A DNA stretch of 64,000 bases from Mucilaginibacter pineti (GCF_900101875.1 NZ_FNAI01000016.1:84317-148316), one strand, 5' to 3'; positions 44,331 through 53,420 are shown, counted from the stretch's first letter. Numbers and translations: made by a program. Notes: a model not told the origin generated them from the sequence alone.

Positions 44331-44360
44331 AAAAAAAGCCCTTCGTAAACACGAAGGGCT
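44331..44360 (-). terminator. Terminator of uvrA
   Basis: A perfect 10-bp stem AGCCCTTCGT/ACGAAGGGCT (44337-44346, 44351-44360) with a four-base loop. The A run at 44331-44336 gives the T run on the minus strand. Confidence 0.92.
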
Positions 44361-44375
44361 CTAATATCTATCAAC

Positions 44376-47288
44376 TTATTTACCGAACCGCTCTTTTAAA
44401 TAATGACCGGTGTGTGATTTCTTTTCTTTTATGAGGGCTTCGGGTACGCCTTCAAAAACAACTTTACCACCGCGGTCGCCACCTTCGGGGCCGATGTCTA
44501 TAACCCAGTCGGCACATTTAATAACGTCCATGTTGTGTTCAATAACAATGATGGTATTGCCATGATCAAGCAGCGCATCAAATGATTTCAGCAGCTTTTT
44601 AATATCGGCAAAATGCAAACCTGTTGTTGGCTCATCAAAAATGAACAGCGTTTTATGGGTATTATTTCCCTTAACCAGGAAGGATGCCAGCTTAATACGC
44701 TGCGCCTCGCCGCCCGAAAGGGTGTTTGACGACTGTCCCAATTGCACATAGCCCAAACCAACCTCAACCAAAGGTTTTATTTTGGCGATGATCTTTGGCT
44801 CTTTGGCAAAAAACTCAAGGCCTTCGTCAATGGTCATGTGCAGTACTTCGGCTACATTCTTTTCGTTGTAGGTAACATCAAGGATGTGCTGTTTAAAACG
44901 GTTACCGCCGCAGGTTTCGCAGGTCAGGAAAATATCTGCCATAAATTGCATCTCTATTTTCACTTCGCCTTCGCCCTGGCAAACATCACAACGCCCCCCC
45001 TCTACGTTAAAAGAAAATGCCGATGGTTTTAAGCCCGCTGCCTTAGCTACCGGCTGCGAAGCATACAGGTTACGAATCTCATCCCAGGCCTTTACATAAG
45101 TAACCGGGTTTGAACGCGATGAACGGCCGATAGGATTTTGATCAACCATTTCTACCTGTTCAATTTTAGCGTAATCGCCCTCAATGCTATCATACGAACC
45201 TGTTTGCTCGCCCGAGTAATTACCCAGCGTTTTTTGCAGGGCAGGCGCCAGGATACGCTTAACCAAACTTGTTTTCCCGGAGCCGGATACGCCCGTAACC
45301 ACGGTTAACACACCCAATGGAAATTTAGCATCAACGTGTTGCAGGTTATTCTCGCGACCACCTTTTATTTCAATATAATCGTTCCATTTGCGGCGGGTTG
45401 CGGGAATGGCAATTTCTTCCTTACCGCTCAGGTAACGACCTGTTAAACTATTATCGTCTTTTATGATCTCCTCATAAGTACCGGTAAATATCAGCTCGCC
45501 GCCATGTGTACCTGCCTCCGGGCCAATATCAATAATGTGGTCGGCAGCTTTCATGATCTCTTCTTCGTGCTCCACTACCAACACCGTATTACCTACGTCG
45601 CGCAGCGATTTAAGTACACTGATGAGGCGCTGTGTATCGCGCGGGTGCAGACCAATGCTTGGTTCATCCAGCACGTATACCGAACCCACCAGGCTGCTGC
45701 CCAATGAGGTAGCGAGATTAATACGCTGCGATTCGCCGCCCGACAGGGTATTTGATAAACGGTTAAGGGTTAAATAACTTAAGCCAACATCATTTAAAAA
45801 CACCAGGCGGTTGGTAATTTCCATCAGCAGGCGCTTACCCACTTTCGCATCGGTTTCGTTCAACTGCAATCCCTGGAAAAAATCCAGTGCCTTATCCAGC
45901 GGCATCAAAACCACATCGGTAATGGAACGCTCGTTGATTTTTACATAAGATGCATCCATGCGCAGGCGGCTCCCCTTGCACTCAGGACAAGTGGTTTTAC
46001 CCCTGTAGCGCGATAGCATAACCCTATATTGAATTTTATAGGTTTGCGCTTCCATCTCCTTGAAAAATTCATCAAGTCCGCGGAAATATTTATTGCCGGT
46101 CCACAGCAGTTTTTGCTCCTTGGCTGTAAGCTGATTGTACTGGCGATGGATAGGAAAATCAAATTTAAGGGCATTCCTTACCAGGTTATCATTCCATTCG
46201 CGCATTTTTTCGCCGCGCCAGGGGGCAATGGCACCTTCGTAAATACTTTTACTTTTATCCGGGATCACCAGATCCTCATCAATACCAATCACCTTGCCGT
46301 AGCCCTCGCATTTTTTACAGGCACCGTAAGGATTGTTAAAGCTGAAGAAATTAGGTGTTGGCTCTTCAAACTTAATCCCGTCCAACTCAAAACGATCGCA
46401 GAAAAAGCGTTCTTTTTCGCTCTCAGCATCGGGTTCCTGGTAACGTACATAGCAATCGCCTTTGCCTTCAAAAAACGCTGTTTGGATAGAATCGCCTAAA
46501 CGGCTAACGGTTTCGTCCTCTTCGCTTTTGCTTACCCGGTCAATCACTATTCTAACGCCCGGATACTGGGTAAGTACTGCAGGTTCTTCTGTAGTAGGTT
46601 CTTCGCTTTCGGCTTTCAGCTTTTTGCCTTTGACCTTCTTCTCGCCATGCACTTCGGCCACTAACGACGTATTTTCGATGGTTTCATCTTCCAGCAGCGC
46701 TTCAATTTTTGAAAGCTTGCCATTAAACTCTACCCTTACAAAACCTTTTTGCATTAACACGGCAAGCTCTTCTTTTAAGCTGCGGTTGTTATGCGGATAT
46801 AATGGTGCTAATATGGTAACCTGTGTTTCGTTGGGTTGCGACAGGATAAAGTTCACCACATCGGTAACAGAATCTTTTTTAACGATAAGCCCTGATACCG
46901 GCGAAATAGTTTTACCAATGCGCGAAAACAGCAGCTTAAGGTAATCGTAAATTTCTGTAGATGTACCTACAGTTGAACGCGGATTGGAGGTAATTACCTT
47001 TTGCTCAATAGCTATAGCGGGGGCAATACCTTTAATATAATCAACATCGGGCTTGTTCATACGGCCCAAAAACTGGCGGGCGTATGAGGAAAGGCTTTCT
47101 ACATAACGGCGCTGACCTTCGGCATAAAGCGTATCAAACGCCAGGGATGATTTGCCCGAACCCGACATGCCTGTTACTACAACCAGCTTGTTTTTAGGGA
47201 TGGCCACATCCATATTTTTAAGATTATGTACCTTGGCACCCTTTATAATAATATGTTTCTGCGGATCTTTTTCTGCTTCTTTGCTCAT
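44376..47288 (-). CDS. uvrA: Excinuclease ABC subunit A
   Basis: 970 residues. Two ABC modules: Walker A VTGMSGSGKSSL (Lys46) and VTGVSGSGKTSL, signatures LSGGESQRINLA and LSGGEAQRIKLA, and DEPSIGLHPRD and DEPTTGLHFAD. Zinc cysteines are seen in GACKKCEGYGK, TTCPECKGSR, CDVCQGEGEV and TCETCGGNRF. UvrA dimers find DNA lesions and load UvrB. A charged low-complexity insert (about residues 216-240, with KGKKLKAESEEP) is not typical of the family and lies in the first signature-domain region. Single gene with its own terminator. Confidence 0.97.
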   Translation of the reverse strand: MSKEAEKDPQKHIIIKGAKVHNLKNMDVAIPKNKLVVVTGMSGSGKSSLAFDTLYAEGQRRYVESLSSYARQFLGRMNKPDVDYIKGIAPAIAIEQKVITSNPRSTVGTSTEIYDYLKLLFSRIGKTISPVSGLIVKKDSVTDVVNFILSQPNETQVTILAPLYPHNNRSLKEELAVLMQKGFVRVEFNGKLSKIEALLEDETIENTSLVAEVHGEKKVKGKKLKAESEEPTTEEPAVLTQYPGVRIVIDRVSKSEEDETVSRLGDSIQTAFFEGKGDCYVRYQEPDAESEKERFFCDRFELDGIKFEEPTPNFFSFNNPYGACKKCEGYGKVIGIDEDLVIPDKSKSIYEGAIAPWRGEKMREWNDNLVRNALKFDFPIHRQYNQLTAKEQKLLWTGNKYFRGLDEFFKEMEAQTYKIQYRVMLSRYRGKTTCPECKGSRLRMDASYVKINERSITDVVLMPLDKALDFFQGLQLNETDAKVGKRLLMEITNRLVFLNDVGLSYLTLNRLSNTLSGGESQRINLATSLGSSLVGSVYVLDEPSIGLHPRDTQRLISVLKSLRDVGNTVLVVEHEEEIMKAADHIIDIGPEAGTHGGELIFTGTYEEIIKDDNSLTGRYLSGKEEIAIPATRRKWNDYIEIKGGRENNLQHVDAKFPLGVLTVVTGVSGSGKTSLVKRILAPALQKTLGNYSGEQTGSYDSIEGDYAKIEQVEMVDQNPIGRSSRSNPVTYVKAWDEIRNLYASQPVAKAAGLKPSAFSFNVEGGRCDVCQGEGEVKIEMQFMADIFLTCETCGGNRFKQHILDVTYNEKNVAEVLHMTIDEGLEFFAKEPKIIAKIKPLVEVGLGYVQLGQSSNTLSGGEAQRIKLASFLVKGNNTHKTLFIFDEPTTGLHFADIKKLLKSFDALLDHGNTIIVIEHNMDVIKCADWVIDIGPEGGDRGGKVVFEGVPEALIKEKKSHTGHYLKERFGK

Positions 47289-47797
47289 TCTTCAAATTAG
47301 TTCATGGTTCATGGCTCATTGATCATAGCCATTAGCTAATTAGTTGATACGGCAAAACCTGTACCATGAACTATGATCTATTATCTATGAACTTTTTTGC
47401 GAATGCAAAAATCCTAAAATATTTAGCAGTATCCAAATCGGTTTCAATTGTTTACGGCATTTTAAGTATTTATTTAGCCGAGTTTACAGTTTATTGACTT
47501 TTAGTAATTTACAGAGCTTTTTCAGATGTACAGGTTGTAACATTTATTTAGGTGCGCATTAAACCTTAGTGTATCCAAATCGTCTAAACCATAAGTATCA
47601 AAATAATTAATGGCAAGGCCTTAAATTATCCCAATCAACCTGATAAACAGAAGTAAATAAAAAAATATAATTTGTTTTTTAGCGCAGAAATTGTTTTATT
47701 TGAAGTAACGATTTTTCAAACCCCTAAGGAGCATACTATAGAATACACTTTACTTCATACGTTTTTAACTAAAAATTAAGTTTAAGTAGTACTTTCT
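47289..47797. other. Gene-free stretch between uvrA and the sigma factor gene
   Basis: 509 bases without a supported gene. 47295-47395 is a word repeat of the GGTTCAT type (AGTTCATGGTTCATGGCTCA and, inverted, CCATGAACTATGATC). The rest is AT-rich and should contain the divergent promoters of uvrA and the sigma gene. I see no exact TAnnTTTG element. Confidence 0.5.
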
Positions 47798-48382
47798 ATG
47801 GATTTTCAATTGAAAAGTGATCAGGATCTAATCCATCTATACATTGCCGGTGATGAAGCGGGGCTGGTAGAATTGATCAGACGTTATCAATCTAAAATAT
47901 ACACCTCTATTTATTTACTGGTGAAGGACGAATACCTTGCAGAAGATATTTTTCAGGATACTTTTATAAAAGTGATTAATACCCTAAAAGCCGGAAAATA
48001 TAACGAAGAAGGTAAGTTTTTGCCTTGGGTAACCCGCATTGCGCATAACCTGGTGATTGATCATTTCCGCCGTGAAAAACGTGCGCCGATGATCAACAAT
48101 GGCGACGACTTCGATATTTTTGAGGTATTGGGTAATTACGACGAAAGTACCGAGGATAAAATGGTACGCGAGCAAACCCACAAAGATCTTAAATCGCTCA
48201 TACAGCTTTTACCATCAGAGCAAAAGGAAGTACTTATTATGCGCCACTTTGGTGATATGAGCTTTAAAGAAATTGCCGATATAACCGAGGTAAGCATTAA
48301 CACCGCCCTTGGCCGTATGCGTTACGCTCTTAACAACCTGCGCAAAATGATGCAAAGCAAAGAAATGAGCCTCAAAAATTAG
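47798..48382 (+). CDS. ECF-type RNA polymerase sigma factor
   Basis: 194 residues. Region 2 is clear (YQSKIYTSIYLLVKDEYLAE, then DIFQDTFIKV and the promoter-melting WVTRIAHNLVIDHFRR). Region 4 has the helix-turn-helix MSFKEIADITEVSINTALGR. A linker of about 40 residues with DIFEVLGNYDESTEDKM separates them. This subtype is widespread in Bacteroidota as a conserved single-copy sigma. No membrane anti-sigma gene follows; the next gene is a 64-residue soluble protein after a strong hairpin. Confidence 0.9.
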   Translation: MDFQLKSDQDLIHLYIAGDEAGLVELIRRYQSKIYTSIYLLVKDEYLAEDIFQDTFIKVINTLKAGKYNEEGKFLPWVTRIAHNLVIDHFRREKRAPMINNGDDFDIFEVLGNYDESTEDKMVREQTHKDLKSLIQLLPSEQKEVLIMRHFGDMSFKEIADITEVSINTALGRMRYALNNLRKMMQSKEMSLKN

Positions 48383-48421
48383 CTGTTAGCTCACTATTTC
48401 ATAGGTATTAAATCATTCATA

Positions 48422-48460
48422 TAAGGAAGCAGATTAATTAGTAATTAATCTGCTTCCTTA
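48422..48460 (+). terminator. Long hairpin after the sigma factor gene
   Basis: A perfect 18-bp stem (TAAGGAAGCAGATTAATT with its complement) around the three-base loop AGT, 39 bases past the stop. The T run is short, so it may act as an mRNA-stabilising hairpin as much as a terminator. Confidence 0.75.
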
Positions 48461-48618
48461 TTAATACGTATTATAAAATAATTATAATCCTTTCATTCAA
48501 TGACTTAATTGTTAATAATCTGCTGATCAAATAAAAAATTTCATTTAATTTTCATTTAACAAAATATTATCTTTAAGCCACCGTTATAAATCGTATAAAA
48601 TTTATAGTAAAAAAGCTT

Positions 48619-48813
48619 ATGGATGAAACCTTTACAAAAACGTTAAATGGAATTGCTAATCAAGCTCAGATGAACGAGAATGCCCAAGAAAATCTGGATG
48701 CCGACGAAGTGATATTTTACAATTCAATTCGTGCCGATTTGGACCTGTTGAACAGGAAACCCAAATTACAAACCATACACCAGATACTCGATTACTCAAA
48801 AAGCTTACGCTAA
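48619..48813 (+). CDS. Small hypothetical protein, 64 residues
   Basis: MDETFTKTLNGIANQAQMNE, then an acidic middle and a basic C-terminal helix (LLNRKPKLQTIHQILDYSKS). No membrane span, no cysteine. The amphipathic helices at both ends and the position after the ECF sigma gene leave room for a regulator or anti-sigma-like role, but there is no motif to show it. I do not recognise the family. Confidence 0.55.
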   Translation: MDETFTKTLNGIANQAQMNENAQENLDADEVIFYNSIRADLDLLNRKPKLQTIHQILDYSKSLR

Positions 48814-48924
48814 GCATTTGCCAAACCCACTGGTTCATAGATCATAATTGTTGATACGGTTGGTGCTGATAAAACAGCATAAATCCAAAACCCAATAAAT
48901 GATTTATGAACCTTTCTATTTTTT

Positions 48925-49078
48925 ATCCGGTTCACTGGTTCATTTGTTCATTGGTGGATAGTTCGATATTTTTACAGCGAATAATTTATGATAATTTTAC
49001 AGTGGTAAATATGGCTAGTGCGATACTTATCACGCGTACAAATACCAATGAACTGGTGAACTAATGAACCAATGAACT
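48925..49078. repeat. Word repeat built on GGTTCATTGG, inverted
   Basis: GGTTCACTGGTTCATTTGTT...CATTGGT at the left is answered by ACCAATGAACTGGTGAACTA...ACCAATGAAC at the right, ending five bases before the nth start. The same words occur at 47295-47395. Confidence 0.75.
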
Positions 49079-49082
49079 AAAA

Positions 49083-49847
49083 ATGCTAAAAGCCGACCGT
49101 TACCGCCATTTTGTTGACTACTTTTCTAAAAACCAACCCAACCCTGTTACCGAACTTCATTATGGCAATCCGTTTGAGTTATTGGTAGCGGTTATCCTAT
49201 CGGCGCAATGTACAGATAAGCGTATTAACCAGGTTACCCCCAAACTATTTGAACGTTTCCCCACGCCGGAGGCCTTGGCGGCATCTACCCCCGAAGAAGT
49301 TTTTACCTACATACGCAGCGTGAGCTATCCTAATAATAAGGCCAAGCATTTAGTAGGTATGGGCAAAATGCTGGTCGAGGTTTTTAACAGCGAGGTACCA
49401 TCAGGTATAGATAACCTGCAGAAAATGCCGGGTGTTGGCCGTAAAACAGCCAATGTTATAGCCTCGGTAATTTTTGAAGAACCGGCCATGGCGGTAGATA
49501 CGCATGTATTTAGGGTGGCCAACCGTATAGGGCTCACCAATAATGCCACCACACCACTTGCCGTTGAAAAACAGTTAACCCAGCATATCCCTAAAGAATA
49601 TATAGGTGTGGCCCATCACTGGCTTATACTGCATGGCCGTTATATATGTGTGGCCCGCAACCCCAAATGCGAAATTTGTCCGCTAACGTGGTTTTGCCGC
49701 TATTATGAACGCAATAACACCGAAACGGCGCTGCTAAAGGCCGAAGCCGCCAAAGTTAAAAAAGCCAAAGAGGCCAAAAAGAAAACCGCGCTTAATAAGA
49801 TCAGCAAAGAGCTGAAGAAACGCAGTGCGGGGAACAGTGAGGAGTGA
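49083..49847 (+). CDS. nth: Endonuclease III
   Basis: 254 residues. Helix-hairpin-helix LQKMPGVGRKTANV with the catalytic lysine, the aspartate in AVDTHVFRV, and the C-terminal [4Fe-4S] motif C-x6-C-x2-C-x5-C (CVARNPKCEICPLTWFC). The enzyme removes oxidised pyrimidines and nicks the abasic site in base excision repair. After the cluster a tail of about 40 residues, rich in Lys and Ala (KAEAAKVKKAKEAKKKTA), extends beyond the usual 210-215 residues. recA follows after a snap-back repeat. Confidence 0.95.
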   Translation: MLKADRYRHFVDYFSKNQPNPVTELHYGNPFELLVAVILSAQCTDKRINQVTPKLFERFPTPEALAASTPEEVFTYIRSVSYPNNKAKHLVGMGKMLVEVFNSEVPSGIDNLQKMPGVGRKTANVIASVIFEEPAMAVDTHVFRVANRIGLTNNATTPLAVEKQLTQHIPKEYIGVAHHWLILHGRYICVARNPKCEICPLTWFCRYYERNNTETALLKAEAAKVKKAKEAKKKTALNKISKELKKRSAGNSEE

Positions 49848-49849
49848 TT

Positions 49850-49927
49850 TGTCATTCTGAGGCACGAAGAATCTAATCACCGACATTCGCAGCGTACAAT
49901 AGATTCTTCACTACGTTCAGCATGACA
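49850..49927. repeat. Snap-back element, TGTCATT family (copy f)
   Basis: TGTCATTCTGAGGCACGAAG then AATCT at the left, AGATTCTTCACTACGTTCAG then CATGACA at the right. It begins 3 bases after the nth stop and ends just upstream of the recA promoter, so it probably serves as the nth mRNA 3' end. Confidence 0.85.
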
Positions 49928-49957
49928 TTTATAATAAAAAATAAATTACTAAAAAAA

Positions 49958-49988
49958 TTAGTATTATTAAATAAAACATTTATATTTG
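49958..49988 (+). promoter_or_regulatory. Promoter of recA
   Basis: TTAG (49958-49961), a 19-base spacer and TATATTTG (49981-49988), which matches TAnnTTTG exactly, 17 bases before the ATG at 50006. No LexA-type palindrome is seen. Confidence 0.6.
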
Positions 49989-50005
49989 TTGAACATAACA
50001 AGAAG

Positions 50006-51025
50006 ATGAGCACAGATAAAAACAATTCAGATAAATTAAAAGCGCTGCAGCTTACATTAGATAAGCTTGAAAAATCATACGGAAAAGGCACCATTATGAA
50101 ACTGGGCGATTCTGTTATTGAAGCTACTGAAGTAATATCAACCGGATCATTAGGGTTGGATATTGCATTAGGTGTAGGCGGTTTACCAAAAGGCAGGGTT
50201 ATTGAAATATATGGCCCGGAATCATCAGGTAAAACCACTTTAGCTATCCATGCCATTGCCGAATCGCAAAAAAAAGGTGGTATAGCTGCCTTTATTGATG
50301 CGGAGCACGCTTTTGATCGTTTTTATGCTAAAAAATTAGGCGTTGATGTAGAGAACCTACTGATCTCCCAACCCGATAACGGTGAGCAGGCTTTGGAAAT
50401 TGCCGATAATCTTATCCGTTCGGGTGCAATTGATATCCTTGTTATTGACTCTGTTGCTGCCTTAGTACCCAAAGCCGAAATTGAAGGTGAAATGGGCGAC
50501 TCAAAAATGGGTTTACATGCACGTTTAATGTCGCAGGCTTTACGTAAGTTAACCGGTACCATCAGCAAAACCGGATGCTGCTGTATTTTCATTAACCAGC
50601 TGCGCGATAAAATTGGTGTAATGTTCGGTAATCCCGAAACTACTACCGGTGGTAACGCCCTTAAATTTTACGCTTCGGTACGTTTAGATGTACGCCGTAT
50701 ATCACAAATTAAAGATACCGACGAGGTTTCAGGTAACCGTGTTAAGGTAAAAATTGTTAAAAATAAAGTTGCACCGCCGTTCCGTATTGCCGAGTTTGAT
50801 ATTATGTTTGGCGAAGGCATTTCCAAAGCTGGTGAGATCATTGACCTGGGTGTTGAATACAACATCATTAAAAAAGCAGGCTCATGGTTTAGCTATGGCG
50901 AAACCCGCTTAGGCCAGGGTCGTGATGCGGTTAAACAATTAATATTGGATAACCCCGAATTAATGGAAGAACTGGAAGTCAAGATCAAAGCAACCGTAAC
51001 CGGCGATCATTTAGCCGAAGTATAA
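50006..51025 (+). CDS. recA: Recombinase A
   Basis: 339 residues from the ATG at 50006; the 28 codons upstream in frame run through the promoter. Walker A is GPESSGKTT (Lys76); the catalytic glutamate/Walker B region is ILVIDSVAALVPKAEIEGE; DNA loop L2 lies in QLRDKIGVMFGNPETTTGG. RecA forms filaments on single-stranded DNA for strand exchange and triggers the SOS response. Single gene with a promoter and a terminator. Confidence 0.97.
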   Translation: MSTDKNNSDKLKALQLTLDKLEKSYGKGTIMKLGDSVIEATEVISTGSLGLDIALGVGGLPKGRVIEIYGPESSGKTTLAIHAIAESQKKGGIAAFIDAEHAFDRFYAKKLGVDVENLLISQPDNGEQALEIADNLIRSGAIDILVIDSVAALVPKAEIEGEMGDSKMGLHARLMSQALRKLTGTISKTGCCCIFINQLRDKIGVMFGNPETTTGGNALKFYASVRLDVRRISQIKDTDEVSGNRVKVKIVKNKVAPPFRIAEFDIMFGEGISKAGEIIDLGVEYNIIKKAGSWFSYGETRLGQGRDAVKQLILDNPELMEELEVKIKATVTGDHLAEV

Positions 51026-51073
51026 TTTTGATTTCGGATATCGGAAGTTTAATTTCGGATTTATAATATAAAG

Positions 51074-51110
51074 ACAAACGGCCCTCCACTTGGAGGGCTG
51101 TTTGTTTTTA
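51074..51110 (+). terminator. Terminator of recA
   Basis: A 14-bp stem (ACAAACGGCCCTCC with GGAGGGCTGTTTGT, one G-T pair) with loop ACTT and a T run, 48 bases past the stop. Confidence 0.9.
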
Positions 51111-51174
51111 ATAGTTTTTTTGGCAAAATTGGATACGCAAAAGGACTGATATATGGATTGTAAAACCTCACTAC

Positions 51175-51274
51175 TTTGTCATTGCGAGCGTAGCGTGGCA
51201 ATCTCATCATACGCTCTCCCCAAAGTGTACCAACCATCCTATAGGATTGCCACGCTACGCTCGCAATTGACAAA
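51175..51274. repeat. Snap-back element, TGTCATT family (copy g)
   Basis: TTTGTCATTGCGAGCGTAGC then GTGGCAATC at the left and GATTGCCACGCTACGCTCGC then AATTGACAAA at the right pair over 29 bases with a single extra A in the right arm. Confidence 0.9.
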
Positions 51275-51375
51275 GCGGCAAAACATAAGATCCGTTACCG
51301 CCTATCCTCATCACAGCGTAATAAATCACTAAACCACCAATTCGCTAACTCACTAATTAATACCTTAGCTATTGG

Positions 51376-53007
51376 ATGAAAAAACTGGTTGTATTGGTGT
51401 TATTCGGGTTGATTAGCCAGCTTTTGGCTTGCAAATCCGATAGCGCCGATTCACATAAAACAGTGTTTAATATTAATCTCGAAGAGGGACTCACTTCACT
51501 TGATCCGGCGTTTTGCCGCAACCACTATACTATTTGGATGGATAACCAGATCTTCAACGGTCTGGTACAAATAAACGACAGCCTGAAAGTTACACCCTGC
51601 ATAGCCAAAAGCTGGGAGGTATCTTCCGATGGCTTGCTGTATACATTCCACCTACGCAATGATGTTTATTTTCATAACGATCCACATTTCAGGAATGGGA
51701 TCGGCCGCAAAGCCACAGCTGCAGATTTTGCCTATAGTTTCGGGCGTTTAATTGATCCCAAAGTTGCTTCCTCGGGTTCATGGATCTTTAGCGATAAAGT
51801 ACAGGATAAGTCGGCCTTTCAAGCCCCAAACGATAGCACCTTTGTTATCAAATTAAAACAGCCCTTTGCCCCTTTTTTAAGTATGCTTACCGCGCAATAT
51901 TGCTCGGTAGTTCCCAGGGAAGTTGTTGAGTTTTACGGCAAGGATTTCAGGAGCCATCCAATTGGCACCGGTCCATTCAGGTTTAAATACTGGAAGGAAG
52001 GTGAAGTGCTGGTGCTGCTCAAAAATGAAAAATATTGGGAGGCTGATAACAAGGGACAACATCTCCCCTACCTTGATGCTGTTAAAGCCACTTTTATTGC
52101 CGATAAACAAACCTCCTTTTTAGAATTTGTAAGAAAAAAGATCGACTTCCTGAATGACATTGACGGCAGCTATCGCGATGATATACTCACCAAAGCAGGT
52201 AAAGTAACGCAAAAGTATAAAGGCCGGTTTATTTTAAACACTGCACCCTACCTCAATACCATGTACCTGGGTATATTGGTAGATAGTAACCTATCCATCG
52301 TAAAAAAATCTCCGCTTAAGATTTTGAAGGTAAGGCAGGCCATAAACTACGCTATCGACAGGCAAAAAATGATCAAATACCTGCGCAACAGCATGGGAAC
52401 ACCGGGTTACGCGGGCTTTATTCCCGAGGGTATGCCTGGCTTTGGAAAAGATGTAAAAGGATATACTTATGATCCAGACAAAGCCCGCCGCTTGCTGGCC
52501 GAGGCCGGATTTCCGGATGGCAAACATTTGCCGGAAATTTCACTGGCAACTACAGTTGGCTATCGTAGCCTCATTGAATATGTACAGGGGCAACTGGACA
52601 GAATTGGAATTAAAACCAGTGTGGAAATTACCCAGGGTGCCAGTTTACGTGAGCTGGTATCAAAAAACGGCATCAACTTTTTTTACGGCCAATGGATAGC
52701 CGATTACCCCGATGGTGAAAACTACCTGTCGGTTTTTTACTCAAAAAACAAAATACCTTACGGGCCAAATTACACCGGCTTCAACAATAAACAGTTTGAT
52801 GCATTGTTTGAGCAAACCTACCAGGTAAAAAATGATACCGAACGCTACGCACTGTATCGCCGAATGGATAACCTGGTAATGGAACAATCGCCGGTTGTGG
52901 TGCTATATTACGATAAGCTGGTGAACATTTACCAGAACAATATCTCGGGCTTTAGCTTAAACGGACAAAATTTACTGGTGCTTAAACGGGTTGTTAAAAC
53001 ACAGTAA
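51376..53007 (+). CDS. ABC transporter substrate-binding lipoprotein, oligopeptide type
   Basis: 543 residues. Signal peptide with lipobox LLAC (Cys19). The rest matches the DppA/OppA (SBP_bac_5) family: SLDPAFCRNHYTIWMDNQIF near the start, IAKSWEVSSDGLLYTFHLR, the HPIGTGPFRFKYWKEGEVL segment and GYTYDPDKARRLLAEAGFPD. These proteins capture peptides or nickel for an ABC importer. No permease or ATPase genes are adjacent, so it works with components elsewhere or is a stand-alone receptor. Confidence 0.9.
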   Translation: MKKLVVLVLFGLISQLLACKSDSADSHKTVFNINLEEGLTSLDPAFCRNHYTIWMDNQIFNGLVQINDSLKVTPCIAKSWEVSSDGLLYTFHLRNDVYFHNDPHFRNGIGRKATAADFAYSFGRLIDPKVASSGSWIFSDKVQDKSAFQAPNDSTFVIKLKQPFAPFLSMLTAQYCSVVPREVVEFYGKDFRSHPIGTGPFRFKYWKEGEVLVLLKNEKYWEADNKGQHLPYLDAVKATFIADKQTSFLEFVRKKIDFLNDIDGSYRDDILTKAGKVTQKYKGRFILNTAPYLNTMYLGILVDSNLSIVKKSPLKILKVRQAINYAIDRQKMIKYLRNSMGTPGYAGFIPEGMPGFGKDVKGYTYDPDKARRLLAEAGFPDGKHLPEISLATTVGYRSLIEYVQGQLDRIGIKTSVEITQGASLRELVSKNGINFFYGQWIADYPDGENYLSVFYSKNKIPYGPNYTGFNNKQFDALFEQTYQVKNDTERYALYRRMDNLVMEQSPVVVLYYDKLVNIYQNNISGFSLNGQNLLVLKRVVKTQ

Positions 53008-53021
53008 AAGAAATTACGAGA

Positions 53022-53420
53022 TCAGAGACTGTAGAATTTTTCTGAGGAGATATCCATTTCGGCCAGCTTATCTCCGCCGTCGGCAATAAGGAGATCTATC
53101 TGTTTATGCAGATCGGGATTTTGTTTCCAAAAGTTAATATCAATTGCTAATACCGCAGCCAGCAGATCACCTTCGTACAACTCCCCTTCTACAAATAAAT
53201 TGTCTTGAAGTTTTTCAATAGTCAGTGGAACAAGGTAATTCAAACCAAATCGCTGCCCCACCATTAGCCTTAAATCTTCAATGGTGTATTCAACAAGTGA
53301 AATTTTTATCAACTCTCGGCAACGCTTCACTAAGCGAGTGGGCGGCTCATCCAAAGTATCTGGATATGTTTTCTCTAAATTAAAAAGAGATTTATATTTC
53401 CAGTTGTTTTCGGGTTTCAC
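53022..53420 (-). CDS. CdiI-type contact-dependent inhibition immunity protein, orphan
   Basis: 132 residues, soluble. WKYKSLFNLEKTYPDTLDEP, TRLVKRCRELIKISLVEYTI then EDLRLMVGQRFGLNYLVPL, and EGELYEGDLLAAVL are the conserved blocks of a CdiI-like immunity family found in many phyla. Such proteins bind and neutralise the C-terminal toxin of CdiA or other polymorphic toxins. No toxin gene or CdiA/Rhs fragment is next to it, so it would be an orphan protecting against toxins of neighbours. The family call is from memory of its motifs. Confidence 0.7.
   Translation of the reverse strand: MKPENNWKYKSLFNLEKTYPDTLDEPPTRLVKRCRELIKISLVEYTIEDLRLMVGQRFGLNYLVPLTIEKLQDNLFVEGELYEGDLLAAVLAIDINFWKQNPDLHKQIDLLIADGGDKLAEMDISSEKFYSL

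Noticed and set aside
46462..46944. Long plus-strand frame antisense to uvrA
   Set aside because: It is the mirror of a strongly conserved gene with ordinary codon use; its product is low in complexity and has no recognisable domain.
49928..50005. LexA-type SOS box before recA
   Set aside because: No matching palindrome; only the -33/-7 promoter elements and AT-rich DNA are visible.
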